From an uncultured Gallionellaceae bacterium (GTDB taxonomy: Bacteria > Pseudomonadota > Gammaproteobacteria > Burkholderiales > Gallionellaceae), in the NCBI GenBank assembly GCA_903847155.1, contig CAINCU010000040.1, positions 25,966 to 89,965 of the forward strand: 64,000 bases of DNA. The letters are read 5' to 3'. This document shows positions 7,861 to 17,114 of this stretch, in pieces (positions within the stretch are counted from its first letter, which is position 1; the number at the start of each line of letters is the position of its first letter). Under the pieces are notes generated by a model, which was given only the letters and a program-made list of their open reading frames with translations, ran no database searches and was not told where the DNA came from. Position numbers and translations under genes: made by a program.

Positions 7861-9312
7861 TCACAATGCATACCCAATAAACCCCCTGTGCCATAACGAG
7901 TCGATTAATCCTATAACCTTAAAAGCGTTTTCCTCGGTGGAACGTAGTTTTTGAACAATCTCAACCGGAGTATGGCCCCCTTCACTGAGCAATTGAATCA
8001 GGCGCCTTGCCTGTGTAAAGTCGGCCCTTGCATTCCGACTCACCAAGTAAAACTTACCGTTCTCCTCGACGCAAGAAAGACCCTGATCCAATCTAATCGG
8101 AACCGCTGGATTTATTGTTATCGGCATATGCTTGGCAACAATATCCAACATTACTTGACCGAGATCAGTGTGATTTTTATATCCCATTTCCGCGTGGATA
8201 ACAAAACCATCTTTCCATTTCACGGAAGGTTGACATGGACTAATTAGTTGTACAGTTTTGGTCACAATATTGACCAAAAAGCCGGTTACACAAGCAATAG
8301 TTGCCGCCTGAAGATTCTGCTGACGCTTTTTGCTGTGGGAGGGCGCCGAGACTGCATCCGAGAATGCTTTTCCAGCCGCTGATTTGAATTCCTGACTTGC
8401 TCCAGAATTTTGCAACACCAATTCCACGCCCAATAGCTCTTCATCTGTAAAAGTATTGTGAATTTGCTTAAGCTGTGAGTTGCTCAATACGGAAAACCTA
8501 GTGGGAAAATCGCGGTTGATGCTAGCTAGACTCAGCACCTCCTTAGTGAGGCTAACGTTCCTAAGAGGTATAGCCGTTGTCGTCTGAGGGACTACCCCAG
8601 TGATTTCACGGTATATTCTCAAAAAGTCGATATATTCCGGATTGTCAAGTGGATCTGTCGCCCAATATAGGAAGCCGCTGCTCATACCGGTGCCGACCAC
8701 AGATTTTGCAGTATGAAGCAAAGACCGCCATTCAGCCTCTCCTCCACCTTTTAGTGAGAAATGGCCTCGAAATTTCTTGGCGGAAACTCCGCAAAACCAG
8801 CAACCTACGGAGCAACCATCGGAAAGTTCAAATGCTATTGGCGTATGAACTATTCCTAGGCTGGATAATCCCAACTCGAATTTAGTCCGCTGGATATTGC
8901 GTTGCCGCCAAGAGTCGAAGTTTTCATTAATGCCCGAAGAGCCGCCGGCTGCAACCAATTGTTTTCGGAACACATTGGCAGTAGAAACATATTTCATCCA
9001 TAGATATGCAAGCGGCCACTTTTCCGATATGAAGCCATCGTCGGTAAATGGGGTTAGCAGAGATGGATTGAATACTGGTTCAAGGCATTTATACGTAGAG
9101 ACATCGACATCCTGATCATTGTCGCGGCTGTGATCGGCGATCCCTTTATCGACCTTAAGCCTAAACTCCGGATCCCCCTGATATCTCTCAATAAACCGCT
9201 TGGCCTTGGCAAATAAACCTCGGTTACGGTCATCCAAAGAACGCATAAAGTGAGCGTACTCTCTGTCGGTTGCGCTGTGTTCTAACTGTTCTGTTGAATT
9301 GTGATTTTGCAA
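7861..9312 (-). CDS. PoyD-like radical SAM peptide epimerase
   Basis: This 483-residue protein has the motif ELSDGCSVGCWFCG (Cys167, Cys171, Cys174), which I recognise as the signature of RiPP-maturation amino acid epimerases related to PoyD and OspD. These enzymes turn L- into D-residues along a leader-guided peptide. They need a C-terminal Cys as hydrogen donor; Cys341 and Cys360 are the candidates here. The last 80 residues (LSEGGHTPVEIVQKL and onward) look like a small winged-helix or recognition element. The start is a TTG with a well-placed GAGGA site. It lies directly upstream of the hydrophobic precursor, the natural substrate. Confidence 0.82.
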   Translation of the reverse strand: MQNHNSTEQLEHSATDREYAHFMRSLDDRNRGLFAKAKRFIERYQGDPEFRLKVDKGIADHSRDNDQDVDVSTYKCLEPVFNPSLLTPFTDDGFISEKWPLAYLWMKYVSTANVFRKQLVAAGGSSGINENFDSWRQRNIQRTKFELGLSSLGIVHTPIAFELSDGCSVGCWFCGVSAKKFRGHFSLKGGGEAEWRSLLHTAKSVVGTGMSSGFLYWATDPLDNPEYIDFLRIYREITGVVPQTTTAIPLRNVSLTKEVLSLASINRDFPTRFSVLSNSQLKQIHNTFTDEELLGVELVLQNSGASQEFKSAAGKAFSDAVSAPSHSKKRQQNLQAATIACVTGFLVNIVTKTVQLISPCQPSVKWKDGFVIHAEMGYKNHTDLGQVMLDIVAKHMPITINPAVPIRLDQGLSCVEENGKFYLVSRNARADFTQARRLIQLLSEGGHTPVEIVQKLRSTEENAFKVIGLIDSLWHRGFIGYAL

Positions 9313-9360
9313 AATCGATCCTCAGGCCGCTGCGGGAAAATAAATGCCTCAGCAATACAT

Positions 9361-9855
9361 TTACTGGTCGTTTGAGGAATTCTCGCACCCTAAGAAAGGG
9401 GCCTCCCTCTTAAGTGACGACACCTTGAGAGTGAGTGCGGAACAGAATTCAGTCTGATTTTTTGGGGAAATCATTATTGTTTTGGAGTATCCCTGAATGT
9501 CATATGCTATTCGGAGTCTATCAAGAGACAACGCTGGCGATGCAGACATATCTCGAGTTTTTTCCATTCGGATTATCGTTTGAAACGGAATCTGCCATTT
9601 AAATATCCCAAACCGTACTATCAAATTATGATCATCTAACGAATACTTTGTATTTATGACTGGTAGCCACATCAAAACAGCCGCTATCGTCGCCATGGTG
9701 AAAGTGAACACGAAATACCTAGAAATGTTATGGAGATGGAATAGGGAAAATTCACTCTCACCTCGCACAAAAGGCATAACCATGGCGATGGAAGCCACAA
9801 CGAATACTAGAATGAGCCAGAGATCGACTTTGGAGTGAAATTCAATGGGCTGCAT
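9361..9855 (-). CDS. PH-domain (bPH-type) membrane protein
   Basis: This 164-residue protein has two transmembrane helices (about 12-30 and 47-68), followed by a soluble region (YSLDDHNLIVRFGIFKWQIPF, then a Ser/Leu-rich segment and SYSKTIMISPK-like strands) that fits bacterial PH domains. Proteins of this type often accompany bacteriocin and RiPP clusters and may give self-protection, but no function is shown. It starts at an ATG with an AAGGA site. It is the first gene of the leftward RiPP operon, 48 bp before the epimerase. Confidence 0.6.
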   Translation of the reverse strand: MQPIEFHSKVDLWLILVFVVASIAMVMPFVRGESEFSLFHLHNISRYFVFTFTMATIAAVLMWLPVINTKYSLDDHNLIVRFGIFKWQIPFQTIIRMEKTRDMSASPALSLDRLRIAYDIQGYSKTIMISPKNQTEFCSALTLKVSSLKREAPFLGCENSSNDQ

Positions 9856-10562
9856 ATTTTTTCCTTGAAAACACGGCAGGCTTGCGCTCGCCTATAACGT
9901 TAGGCAGGCACACTACCTGAGAACACTCACTAGAACAACTTAAATAATGGCCTATATCTTTTTCTCAATTTAGGTTGTACATGACTCCGAAAGTGGCACT
10001 GCCCTAAGACTTTAAAAGGGTCTATATCTTTTGTTGATCCTGAGAAAAGTATATGGAATCCCATTTCCTATAGACGAGGCAATGCGAAATTCCTGTGAAA
10101 TTTTTACTCAACTTGACTGGAGGCCTGTTCTTGGCGACTGAAACCCGGTGGCCTGTCATCAGAAATTTTTTCGAATGGGTATATTTTGGCCGACAATTAG
10201 CGGATTGCCCTCGCAATTTCGACTGGCAGCAATGTGGAGGGGTGCGGACATTGATTTTCCCAATTCGAAGGTCTGCAGATGGCACGGAAGAGTCATTGCA
10301 CCATGCAAACTGCTTGCCGAAAAGCGGACCTCCATGGTCAGTTCAGTCCAGCATTGTATGACCGTCCGGTCAGGCCGAAAAGGAGGCCGACGGCAAATTT
10401 CCTCTACCGGCAGCTTCACAATCAGTAAGCCGCCATTGTCCATGAAAAAAATCATCCGGCAGATGTCGATAGCGCCACCTGCAAGTGGCGGATTTACGGT
10501 GGAATACACAAATATTCGCAATGGGGCTTTACAAACCCTATATGTGGGGTATGATAAGCCCC
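9856..10562. other. Non-coding junction between RiPP cluster and TumE/TumA
   Basis: About 700 bp without a gene I can support. It should hold the leftward promoter of the RiPP operon and the rightward promoter of tumE. Several short open frames on both strands (for example 10159-10572 on minus) lack ribosome sites and family resemblance and look like degraded DNA. A hairpin CGCCAC-CTGCAA-GTGGCG lies at 10473-10490. This may mark a recombination scar where the cargo joined the conjugative element, but I see no insertion-sequence ends. Confidence 0.4.
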
Positions 10563-10832
10563 ATGAGAGCAACTCTTATCTATCGCAAGCAGTTCTATCA
10601 CAAACAAGGGCATGTTGAAGCTGTAGTGTGGGTTGTTCCCTCCCCCATTAGACCTTCTGTGCATGGATTTAAGTATCGTTTGGTTTATATCGTAAATGGA
10701 ATTCGTGTGGTCGGTTACGACAACGAACGCGGCAAGGGTGATCACAAGCATTTGGGTGAGATAGAAGTTCCGTATGTATGGGTTGATGTCCCTACTTTGC
10801 TGGCAGACTTTATGAATGACGTGGGGGAATAA
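10563..10832 (+). CDS. tumE: TumE-family toxin (DUF6516)
   Basis: This 89-residue protein has the hallmarks of the TumE/DUF6516 family: VVWVVPSPIRPSVHGFKYRLVYI, then VVGYDNERGKGDHKH. The GYDNERGKGDHKH block is the family's most conserved segment. Family members act as toxins of type II toxin-antitoxin pairs. The ATG at 10563 fits the family length; a longer frame upstream is not needed. The stop overlaps the antitoxin start as TAATG. Such pairs stabilise mobile elements, which agrees with its place next to the tra genes. Confidence 0.85.
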   Translation: MRATLIYRKQFYHKQGHVEAVVWVVPSPIRPSVHGFKYRLVYIVNGIRVVGYDNERGKGDHKHLGEIEVPYVWVDVPTLLADFMNDVGE

Positions 10833-11200
10833 TGACTACTCTGACAATTACCGTTGGCGAATCTCTGGCTGAAGGCTTGCGTGACCTCGCAAACACGATG
10901 CAGGCAGCATCGGAGGGTCGAGAAGTCTCGCCCAAATTTGGGCTTGGCTTTGAGAACATGGCGCAAATGGGTGAGGTGTTTAGCCCTAAGCGTTGGGAAT
11001 TGGTCGAGGTGCTAAAAAAGACTGGCCCACAAAGTATTTATGCCTTGGCAAAGCGGCTTGATAGGCACTATCGCAATGTGCACCAAGACGTGACCAAGCT
11101 TTCTGAGTGGATGGTGATTGAAAAAGATGAGTCGGGGAAGGTGTTTGTGCCGTGGGATAAGATAGATGTACAGTGGCCGCTAGAGCGGTTGGCAGCTTGA
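10832..11200 (+). CDS. tumA: TumA-type antitoxin, winged-helix DNA-binding
   Basis: This 122-residue protein has a C-terminal winged-helix region (ALAKRLDRHYRNVHQDVTKLSEWMVIEKDESG) of the MarR-like, HVO_A0114-like family that accompanies TumE toxins. The N-terminus (TLTITVGESLAEGLRDLA) may contact the toxin. It is translationally coupled to tumE, toxin first. By analogy with similar pairs it probably represses its own promoter. Confidence 0.83.
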   Translation: MTTLTITVGESLAEGLRDLANTMQAASEGREVSPKFGLGFENMAQMGEVFSPKRWELVEVLKKTGPQSIYALAKRLDRHYRNVHQDVTKLSEWMVIEKDESGKVFVPWDKIDVQWPLERLAA

Positions 11201-11217
11201 GTTCGGGAGGTAATGGA

Positions 11218-11874
11218 ATGGATATATTACTTTTGGTGGTCTTTGCCATCGGTGCAATCGCAATGCTTGCCTGGTGTTTCCGGCAAGTGCGCAAGGCCTA
11301 TCGTTACCTGTTCATGCCGAGAGCGGACGACTACCTGATGAATGTGAGCCGGATTGACTGGACTACCTACAAGGAAGAACTCACCCCATGGCGCGACCTG
11401 CCGAAGTACAAGGGTGTGACTGGCTGGTTCGGTCTGCCGGGCTATCGTGACGTGATGGTACCGAACAAGCACAACTACGCATCGGTGGCGTATATGGACA
11501 CTCCGGTTAAGCAGTTTGTTTATGACGTAATGGCGTACTGGAAGGAAAACAATTTGCGCAATGGTGGCGATGCCAAATTTTTTTGGATTGCTATTGTCTT
11601 AATTGGCGTGGCATACATTATTAAGCCACCTCTTGTCTGGTTGGTTGCGTTCTTCTTGTTGTGGCTTGTTTTATGGATGGGACCAACAGGTCAAAGAGCC
11701 GCACGACGGAGCGCAGAACGCTTCAGACACTTCAAACCTGACGATTGGCGCAAGGTCTATCGTCAAGTGGCCGAATCAAAGGAGCGCGAAGACGAAATAG
11801 TAAGTGCTCTACGAAGAGGCGGCGGGGTTGGTAGAGTTGGTGTTGGACGATTTGGTGCTGGTCTTTTCAAGTAG
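11218..11874 (+). CDS. Uncharacterised membrane protein of the mobile element
   Basis: I do not recognise this 218-residue protein. It has one transmembrane helix at the N-terminus, a soluble part (about 25-115), two adjacent hydrophobic segments (about 120-165) and a basic, Arg/Gly-rich tail. A GGGAGG site 5-8 bp upstream supports the ATG at 11218. It follows tumA closely and converges on traG, with a shared bidirectional terminator. Its position suggests a role in the element, perhaps entry exclusion or pilus function, but nothing proves this. Confidence 0.6.
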   Translation: MDILLLVVFAIGAIAMLAWCFRQVRKAYRYLFMPRADDYLMNVSRIDWTTYKEELTPWRDLPKYKGVTGWFGLPGYRDVMVPNKHNYASVAYMDTPVKQFVYDVMAYWKENNLRNGGDAKFFWIAIVLIGVAYIIKPPLVWLVAFFLLWLVLWMGPTGQRAARRSAERFRHFKPDDWRKVYRQVAESKEREDEIVSALRRGGGVGRVGVGRFGAGLFK

Positions 11875-11890
11875 GCGGGTAGCGTGTGAA

Positions 11891-11924
11891 AAAAAGGGGC
11901 GACACGATAGTGTCGCCCCTTTTT
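11891..11924. terminator. Bidirectional intrinsic terminator between convergent genes
   Basis: A perfect 15-bp inverted repeat (AAAAAGGGGCGACAC at 11891-11905 and its complement at 11910-11924) with a GATA loop gives a GC-rich stem flanked by A and T runs on both sides. It can end transcription of the rightward gene at 11218-11874 and of the leftward tra operon at traG. The traG stop codon overlaps its right end. Confidence 0.9.
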
Positions 11925-14900
11925 CACTTCTTGGTGATTTTTTCCACCGCCTGATTACCAATGTTTTTAGCTTCACTTGCCACATCAGACGCGATATTGA
12001 GCACGTCGTCGTTGGTCTTTTTAATCGCTTGACCAGCGGCTTGAGCGTCGGCCTTAATTTGCTGTGGTGCGTTTTCCAAGTGCGATATAACTCCATCGTC
12101 GCCCGTGATCAGATTTCTTGTCGCTGCACCCGCCCCAATAGCTCCCGCACCTTTACCAATCTCCTCTGTTGTTTGCGTCACCCCGACTTCGGCCTTCGCT
12201 GCCGCACGTGAGGCAGCAAGGGATGCTGCTTCTTTTCTTGCTTCTATTTGGGCTGCTGTATCGGAAACCTGTGTAGCACCGGTTTCGGCTACTTTTTCGA
12301 CTGAGTTAGCAGCTATGCGCTCTTCTGTTTTTGCCGCTACTTTGAGTGCGGTCGCTTCTGCCGCATCACCTGCGGCTTTGCCAGCTTTTGTCGCAAGACC
12401 AACCCCCTCCGTGGCGACCTTACCGCCCGCCCCTCCAATAACCAAAGAACCACCCTCTAATGCAGCGCCAACAATATTTCTGGTTAGCGATCCGTGATTC
12501 TCATCGGCTGTTTGTTGGGCTACACTTCCTAACGGAACCCCTGCCCTGTCCAGCAACTTGGTAGAGTCTGAGCCTAGCGCTGCTGGAACGGCATTCGTTG
12601 CAGCTCTAAGCGCATTACTTCCATGGGTTGGGTCGGTGTTTTGCGTGACAGACTGTTTGAGCGGATCGCCTTCAGCCTTGACCTCGCTTTGCCCGTCGTG
12701 AATCTGCTTACCAGCATTGTCGAGCGCACTATTCACCTGCGGTGTTACGTTATCGACCGGCTTGGTATTGGGGTTCACACCAGCCTTGTTCTGCGCCGCC
12801 GTTACGTCACTATCATTCTGGTTCTTGAATGCTGCCTGCTGCTCTCCTGCCGTTGGAATCCCATCAACATCCTTCGCGTGCTGCGCTCCCACGGTGTTGG
12901 TCGGTGCAGGTATGTTCTTCTCAATCTCCGGCGCCAGTCTTTCATCGCTGAACCTTTGCGCGTACTTGCCAATATCATCAGGGTGCAAGAGAGACATTTG
13001 CGACACTTCGTTCGCTGTGAAATTCTTTCCGGTTGTCGGGTTTTGTTGTTGTTCCATCCAACCCATAAATTCATTGTTGTGGTTGGTGTCGAAGGCTGCT
13101 CCCATTTCTCTTGTGCGGGTTGCTGCCTCTTGATAGCTATTAGACCTTTCAAAATTGGCGGCGGCAGACTCCACATGCGACTCGCTTTTTTGCAGGTTGC
13201 TCACAATCCCCTGCGCCGCCTTCACTGTAGCAGCATCGCCTTTCGTGAAGTCTTTGTTTTTGGATGCTGTGTCGATTTTCTGGACGGCTGCTTTGAATTC
13301 CTTGTTCTGCGCCAACTCGTGTGCCAATTTCTGGTCTTGTGAAGTTGTTGAGCTGCTTGATCCTTCGATTCCAGTCCCTGCTTTCGCCTCTGCACCTCCA
13401 ACGAGTGGCACCTGAATTCCACCTTTCACCTCGGCACTCGCATATGCCATTACTTTCGCTGCTTGGTCTTGTTTTAATCCGTGGCTTGCGGCAAATTTAT
13501 CTCCAACGGCGGTCATCTCGCTGAAGCCTTGAACCACTTGTGCCGCGCTGGTTGTGGAGGCTCCAGTGGATGCCTTTGTGTCTTTGGCGTGTGTTCTGTC
13601 GAACGTTTTGAACTCATCCCGCGCGGCAGTAATATTGCTCGCTGCGCTGACGGTTTCTGCCATCCCTGCCCGTTCCGCTGATGTAGCAGCACTTTGAAGT
13701 GAACCGGCAGTCCGGCCACTCAGTTTTGCATTTGCTCCAATCTGCTGGAATGCGGCGCTATTGTTTATCACCTCACCATTCGCCCCATAGAAGTGGCCTA
13801 CATTGTCAGCGCCAGTCATTGAGTGCCCGCCCTGAGAAAGCGAGGTCTTTGTGTTCATCTGTCCCATGCTCAGATTGCTCGCCGACTGACTACCTAATGA
13901 AGCACTTCCCATCGAGAATGAGCCTGTTGCCATGCCTGATGCCACTTTCTCGGCTTCACGCGATGGGCTTACCATACCGCCTATCGCTTGAGCGCCAACA
14001 TCGCCACCCTTTACGATGGCCGCCGCGATTGCGGGAATGGCGGTGGCCGCGATCATGCCTGCAATTCCCTCATCCCGCAGATAGGCATTATTCACAAAGC
14101 TGTACTGGGACATGGACAACCCAAGCCCGTTGGTCATGGCCGCAAATTCCTGCGCGTGCATCGTCATAATCAAGTGCATGACGGCATACAGCGGTGGCCA
14201 CAACTGCACCCACAGCAAACTCATCACGTATGCCTTGATTACCAAGCCGCCTTTATGTCCGGCCATAAGCACCAGCAGCATGATGATTGGGAAGATCGCG
14301 TACTGCACCAACTCCACGATGTTTTTGACCTTCGGCATGGTGCTTTCAGCCAGCGACGCCATCATCTTGTAACTTTCACTGGTGGAACGGATCGCCTGCG
14401 CTTGTCCAAGGTTGGCCGCTGCCCCTGCCGAATCTCCGAGCTGAGCGGGTAGCATGTATTGCGCATCGATCATGAAATTACTCATGGCCGTCTGTTTCGT
14501 TATCGACATCGCGTCCGTGGAAATGCCAAGCATGTAGTTCGTGGATGTCTGGATTGCACTTTGTATGGCTGTGTTGGCGGCAGCGGTCGGCAACCCCGGA
14601 TAAAGCCTTCGGCCAAGTGCGTTCATCTGTTTGGTGTTCACGTAATCAATCTGCATGCCCAGCATGGAATAGGCCACGTCGCAGTTATATGTATCAGCCG
14701 CTGGAGCGGCGCCAGGCACGGCGGCAAGCGTTACAAGCAGGCCGGGGTTAGTTTTGCCGGAAAGATATGTCCAGATGTCGTTTGATTTAGCCATGTCGCT
14801 GGCCACGATGTAGCCGGTGGAATATTCTGGAACAACGCATTCACGGTAGAACTCCAAAAGATTGCTGTTGAGGATGGAGTTATCGAACTTCGTGTGCAGG

Positions 14901-15337
14901 ATCTCCTGCTGAACGCGGTGACCAAATAGCGTGCCATTGGTGCGAAACTGAATATCGTTCGGGAGAGAAAACACGGTCTCGAAGGTGTTGGTGAGCCAAT
15001 CGCCAACGTGGCTGACGGAATGCGCAAATGCGGCGAGGCCAAGGGGGACGTTCGCTACGGTGACGGGCGCGGTACTGCCAGTCCGGTCGATCAGCACGAC
15101 GTTCGTTTTCGGCACCAACAGCATGCCATTGAACACGGCGAACATGACGACCCATCGCCCGAAGTCGGGAAGCTGGCTGAATCCGGCGAGTACCGCCATC
15201 GCCATCGACAGAATGCCCACAAGAGCAAGGGACTGCAATAAACCAAGATAATCCGGGCTTCCAACGACTGCCGCAACCGCGTTGAATACCAATTGCAACT
15301 CAGCAATATTCCAGTAGGAATAAATATCAAATTCCAT
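11924..15337 (-). CDS. traG: TraG, F-type mating-pair stabilisation protein
   Basis: This 1137-residue protein has the N-terminal membrane region of F-type TraG (opening EFDIYSYWNIAELQ; helices near 35-60, 350-400 and 420-450) and a long Ala/Ser/Gln-rich C-terminal part with helical repeats. TraG is needed for pilus assembly and mating-pair stabilisation and also acts in entry exclusion. The ATG at 15337 is preferred over an adjacent GTG because GGAGG lies five bases before it. It is the last gene of the leftward transfer operon, 29 bp after traH, and ends in a strong terminator. Confidence 0.92.
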   Translation of the reverse strand: MEFDIYSYWNIAELQLVFNAVAAVVGSPDYLGLLQSLALVGILSMAMAVLAGFSQLPDFGRWVVMFAVFNGMLLVPKTNVVLIDRTGSTAPVTVANVPLGLAAFAHSVSHVGDWLTNTFETVFSLPNDIQFRTNGTLFGHRVQQEILHTKFDNSILNSNLLEFYRECVVPEYSTGYIVASDMAKSNDIWTYLSGKTNPGLLVTLAAVPGAAPAADTYNCDVAYSMLGMQIDYVNTKQMNALGRRLYPGLPTAAANTAIQSAIQTSTNYMLGISTDAMSITKQTAMSNFMIDAQYMLPAQLGDSAGAAANLGQAQAIRSTSESYKMMASLAESTMPKVKNIVELVQYAIFPIIMLLVLMAGHKGGLVIKAYVMSLLWVQLWPPLYAVMHLIMTMHAQEFAAMTNGLGLSMSQYSFVNNAYLRDEGIAGMIAATAIPAIAAAIVKGGDVGAQAIGGMVSPSREAEKVASGMATGSFSMGSASLGSQSASNLSMGQMNTKTSLSQGGHSMTGADNVGHFYGANGEVINNSAAFQQIGANAKLSGRTAGSLQSAATSAERAGMAETVSAASNITAARDEFKTFDRTHAKDTKASTGASTTSAAQVVQGFSEMTAVGDKFAASHGLKQDQAAKVMAYASAEVKGGIQVPLVGGAEAKAGTGIEGSSSSTTSQDQKLAHELAQNKEFKAAVQKIDTASKNKDFTKGDAATVKAAQGIVSNLQKSESHVESAAANFERSNSYQEAATRTREMGAAFDTNHNNEFMGWMEQQQNPTTGKNFTANEVSQMSLLHPDDIGKYAQRFSDERLAPEIEKNIPAPTNTVGAQHAKDVDGIPTAGEQQAAFKNQNDSDVTAAQNKAGVNPNTKPVDNVTPQVNSALDNAGKQIHDGQSEVKAEGDPLKQSVTQNTDPTHGSNALRAATNAVPAALGSDSTKLLDRAGVPLGSVAQQTADENHGSLTRNIVGAALEGGSLVIGGAGGKVATEGVGLATKAGKAAGDAAEATALKVAAKTEERIAANSVEKVAETGATQVSDTAAQIEARKEAASLAASRAAAKAEVGVTQTTEEIGKGAGAIGAGAATRNLITGDDGVISHLENAPQQIKADAQAAGQAIKKTNDDVLNIASDVASEAKNIGNQAVEKITKK

Positions 15338-15365
15338 CACGTCCTCCGCTGCACAACAGCAACTC

Positions 15366-16778
15366 TTAGTTCATTACCGACATCGAGGTAAATGCCTGCG
15401 CCGGGATACCTGCCACCATAGCTTGGTGTAGCGACTGTAATTGACGCTCCAGCTCTACAGCGCTTTGGAGCTTTCCGTTCTCGGCGATGCGCTGCGAGTA
15501 CAGTTCTGCCTTCAGGGTGGCAAGGTTGTCTTTCAGTTCTTTCAGGGCTTGCTGTGCATCCGGTGCGGCAGGTTCGATTTTGCCGCTACTGATCGTCTGA
15601 TTCGCCGTGTAGAGCAGGTTATTGACATAGGAGTAGGCAATATCGACCGCGATGAATCTTTTATATTTGCTGACAAGATCCGGCTGCGTGGTCGCAGAGA
15701 GAGAAATCATTTTCCAGACCGGGACGGACGAAATATCCACCACATGGAAATCATTGGTGTTTTGCGACGTGCGCGAATTCACAGCGTTGACCATGTTGTC
15801 AATCTTGGCTGATACCGCAGTCATGAATGTTTGGGCGCTTATGACCGATGCGGTTGGAGACAGACAATCAATCGGCTCATCACACGTCCAAATACGAAAT
15901 GTCTCTGTCGCACCATCGTTATAACCGATGAAATCCTCTACTCGTATGCCGGTTGGTTCCTTGTAATGCCAGGCTCCAGTCTTGCCTCCATTCGGATCGG
16001 TCGCCGCGTCGCCAGTCGGGTCCGCAATGATGATGGTGCCCGTCATGCTCATGATAAGTTCCTTATCCTGAACGTCGAGACCGGAAGTGTTCTTTAACGC
16101 CTGCCACACGACGTTGCCGGGCTGATAGAAATTTTTCTTAGAGGGGTCGGCAGCGATAGCGGCGGCTTGAGCATCGCGTTGTGCTTTGGCATCAGCCCTG
16201 GCGCTGTTCCAAGAGCTATATGAATCCGGCGCAAGGTTTCCCAACGTGCCAGTCACGTGCGAATAGGCATCCTTCGCTCTTTGCGAAGTGTCGGCTCCCA
16301 TCGCAAAGGTAATGCCCTGCGCGGCTTCGCAGGAGTTGATATTGGCGTTGTTGATTTTGCTGGCCTCATCCTGCAAATACTCGAACAGGCTACCCATCTC
16401 CGGCATCGAGGATTTGATCGCCAGCAGGAAGGCATAGCTCAGGGATGTGCCAATGTTCTGGAACATCGCAGTGATGGTGGATTTGTTGATGAACGAGAAT
16501 GAGCCAGCAGTTAAATCAATCCCGCCACAACCGATATTCAATGATGGCGCTGTGGCTGACATGAGCTGGTAGTTTTTTACAGGATTCCGAACATAGAATC
16601 CGCCACCGGAATATCCGTTCATCGTCTGCGTTTTATAGGACGATGGCGGCGTGGCGTTGCTGAATCCGCCCATGCTGTTGAACCAGTCCGACATGCCGGT
16701 TCCAACGTCGGCGCTGACCGGTGCAGAAACTAGAAGGGCTGCTGATAATGCCAGAACAAGTGGTTTATTAACGCGCAT
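15366..16778 (-). CDS. traH: TraH, F-type pilus assembly protein
   Basis: This 470-residue protein has a signal peptide (cleavage likely after SAPVSA, near residue 23) and the TraH pattern: an N-terminal Gly/Ser-rich segment (GGFSNATPPSSYKTQ), the CGGIDLTAGSFSF block and a coiled-coil C-terminus. TraH acts in the periplasm with TraF and TraW in pilus extension. The ATG has a GGGAG site. It fits the family's usual length and order (traH before traG). Confidence 0.92.
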   Translation of the reverse strand: MRVNKPLVLALSAALLVSAPVSADVGTGMSDWFNSMGGFSNATPPSSYKTQTMNGYSGGGFYVRNPVKNYQLMSATAPSLNIGCGGIDLTAGSFSFINKSTITAMFQNIGTSLSYAFLLAIKSSMPEMGSLFEYLQDEASKINNANINSCEAAQGITFAMGADTSQRAKDAYSHVTGTLGNLAPDSYSSWNSARADAKAQRDAQAAAIAADPSKKNFYQPGNVVWQALKNTSGLDVQDKELIMSMTGTIIIADPTGDAATDPNGGKTGAWHYKEPTGIRVEDFIGYNDGATETFRIWTCDEPIDCLSPTASVISAQTFMTAVSAKIDNMVNAVNSRTSQNTNDFHVVDISSVPVWKMISLSATTQPDLVSKYKRFIAVDIAYSYVNNLLYTANQTISSGKIEPAAPDAQQALKELKDNLATLKAELYSQRIAENGKLQSAVELERQLQSLHQAMVAGIPAQAFTSMSVMN

Positions 16779-16792
16779 GGTTATTACTCCCT

Positions 16793-17095
16793 TTAATCTT
16801 TGTATCCGAGCAGCGCTGTCTTTGCTAACTGCACTGTATTGCCAATTCCAGCATCACCAGTTGCTACGGCAATTTCATTAAGCGACTTAATCAAGTCGGC
16901 AGGAGACCACCAGATGCTTCGATGAGCCATATCCCACCAAAACCAAACTGCCGGTAATTTCTCATCTGCTATTTCCCAAACAAGCGCACCATTCGATGAT
17001 TGACGTGCCCACGCCTCTACAGCGTCTTCCACCGCCTTGAGTAGCGGATGGAGTGCTTTTTCGCGTGCATCTTGTAGCTTCTGTTCAACCTTCAT
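16793..17095 (-). CDS. Hypothetical protein in the tra operon
   Basis: This is a 100-residue protein of unknown function with a charged helical N-terminus (KVEQKLQDAREKALHPLLKAVEDAVEAWARQ) and a Trp-rich middle (PAVWFWWDMAHRSIWW). It has no signal peptide or membrane helix. The ATG at 17095 has a GGAAAGG site; the longer open frame overlaps the next gene and is not supported. It lies between traH and another small gene in the same orientation. Confidence 0.6.
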   Translation of the reverse strand: MKVEQKLQDAREKALHPLLKAVEDAVEAWARQSSNGALVWEIADEKLPAVWFWWDMAHRSIWWSPADLIKSLNEIAVATGDAGIGNTVQLAKTALLGYKD

Positions 17096-17114
17096 TGATA
17101 TGCCTTTCCATTTT

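Noticed and set aside
9885..9910. Integron attC-like motif (GCCTAACGTTATAGGC on minus)
   Set aside because: Only one core-like motif is present; no matching left box at the proper distance, no integron integrase and no cassette array.
1..10562. Second copy of the tRNA-His 3' end (left attachment site)
   Set aside because: I looked for GGGTGGCTGAACGGGCTCG and close variants and did not find it; the left end is not assigned.
10159..10572. 137-codon frame on minus before tumE
   Set aside because: No ribosome site, no recognisable family, and it overlaps the tumE start region.
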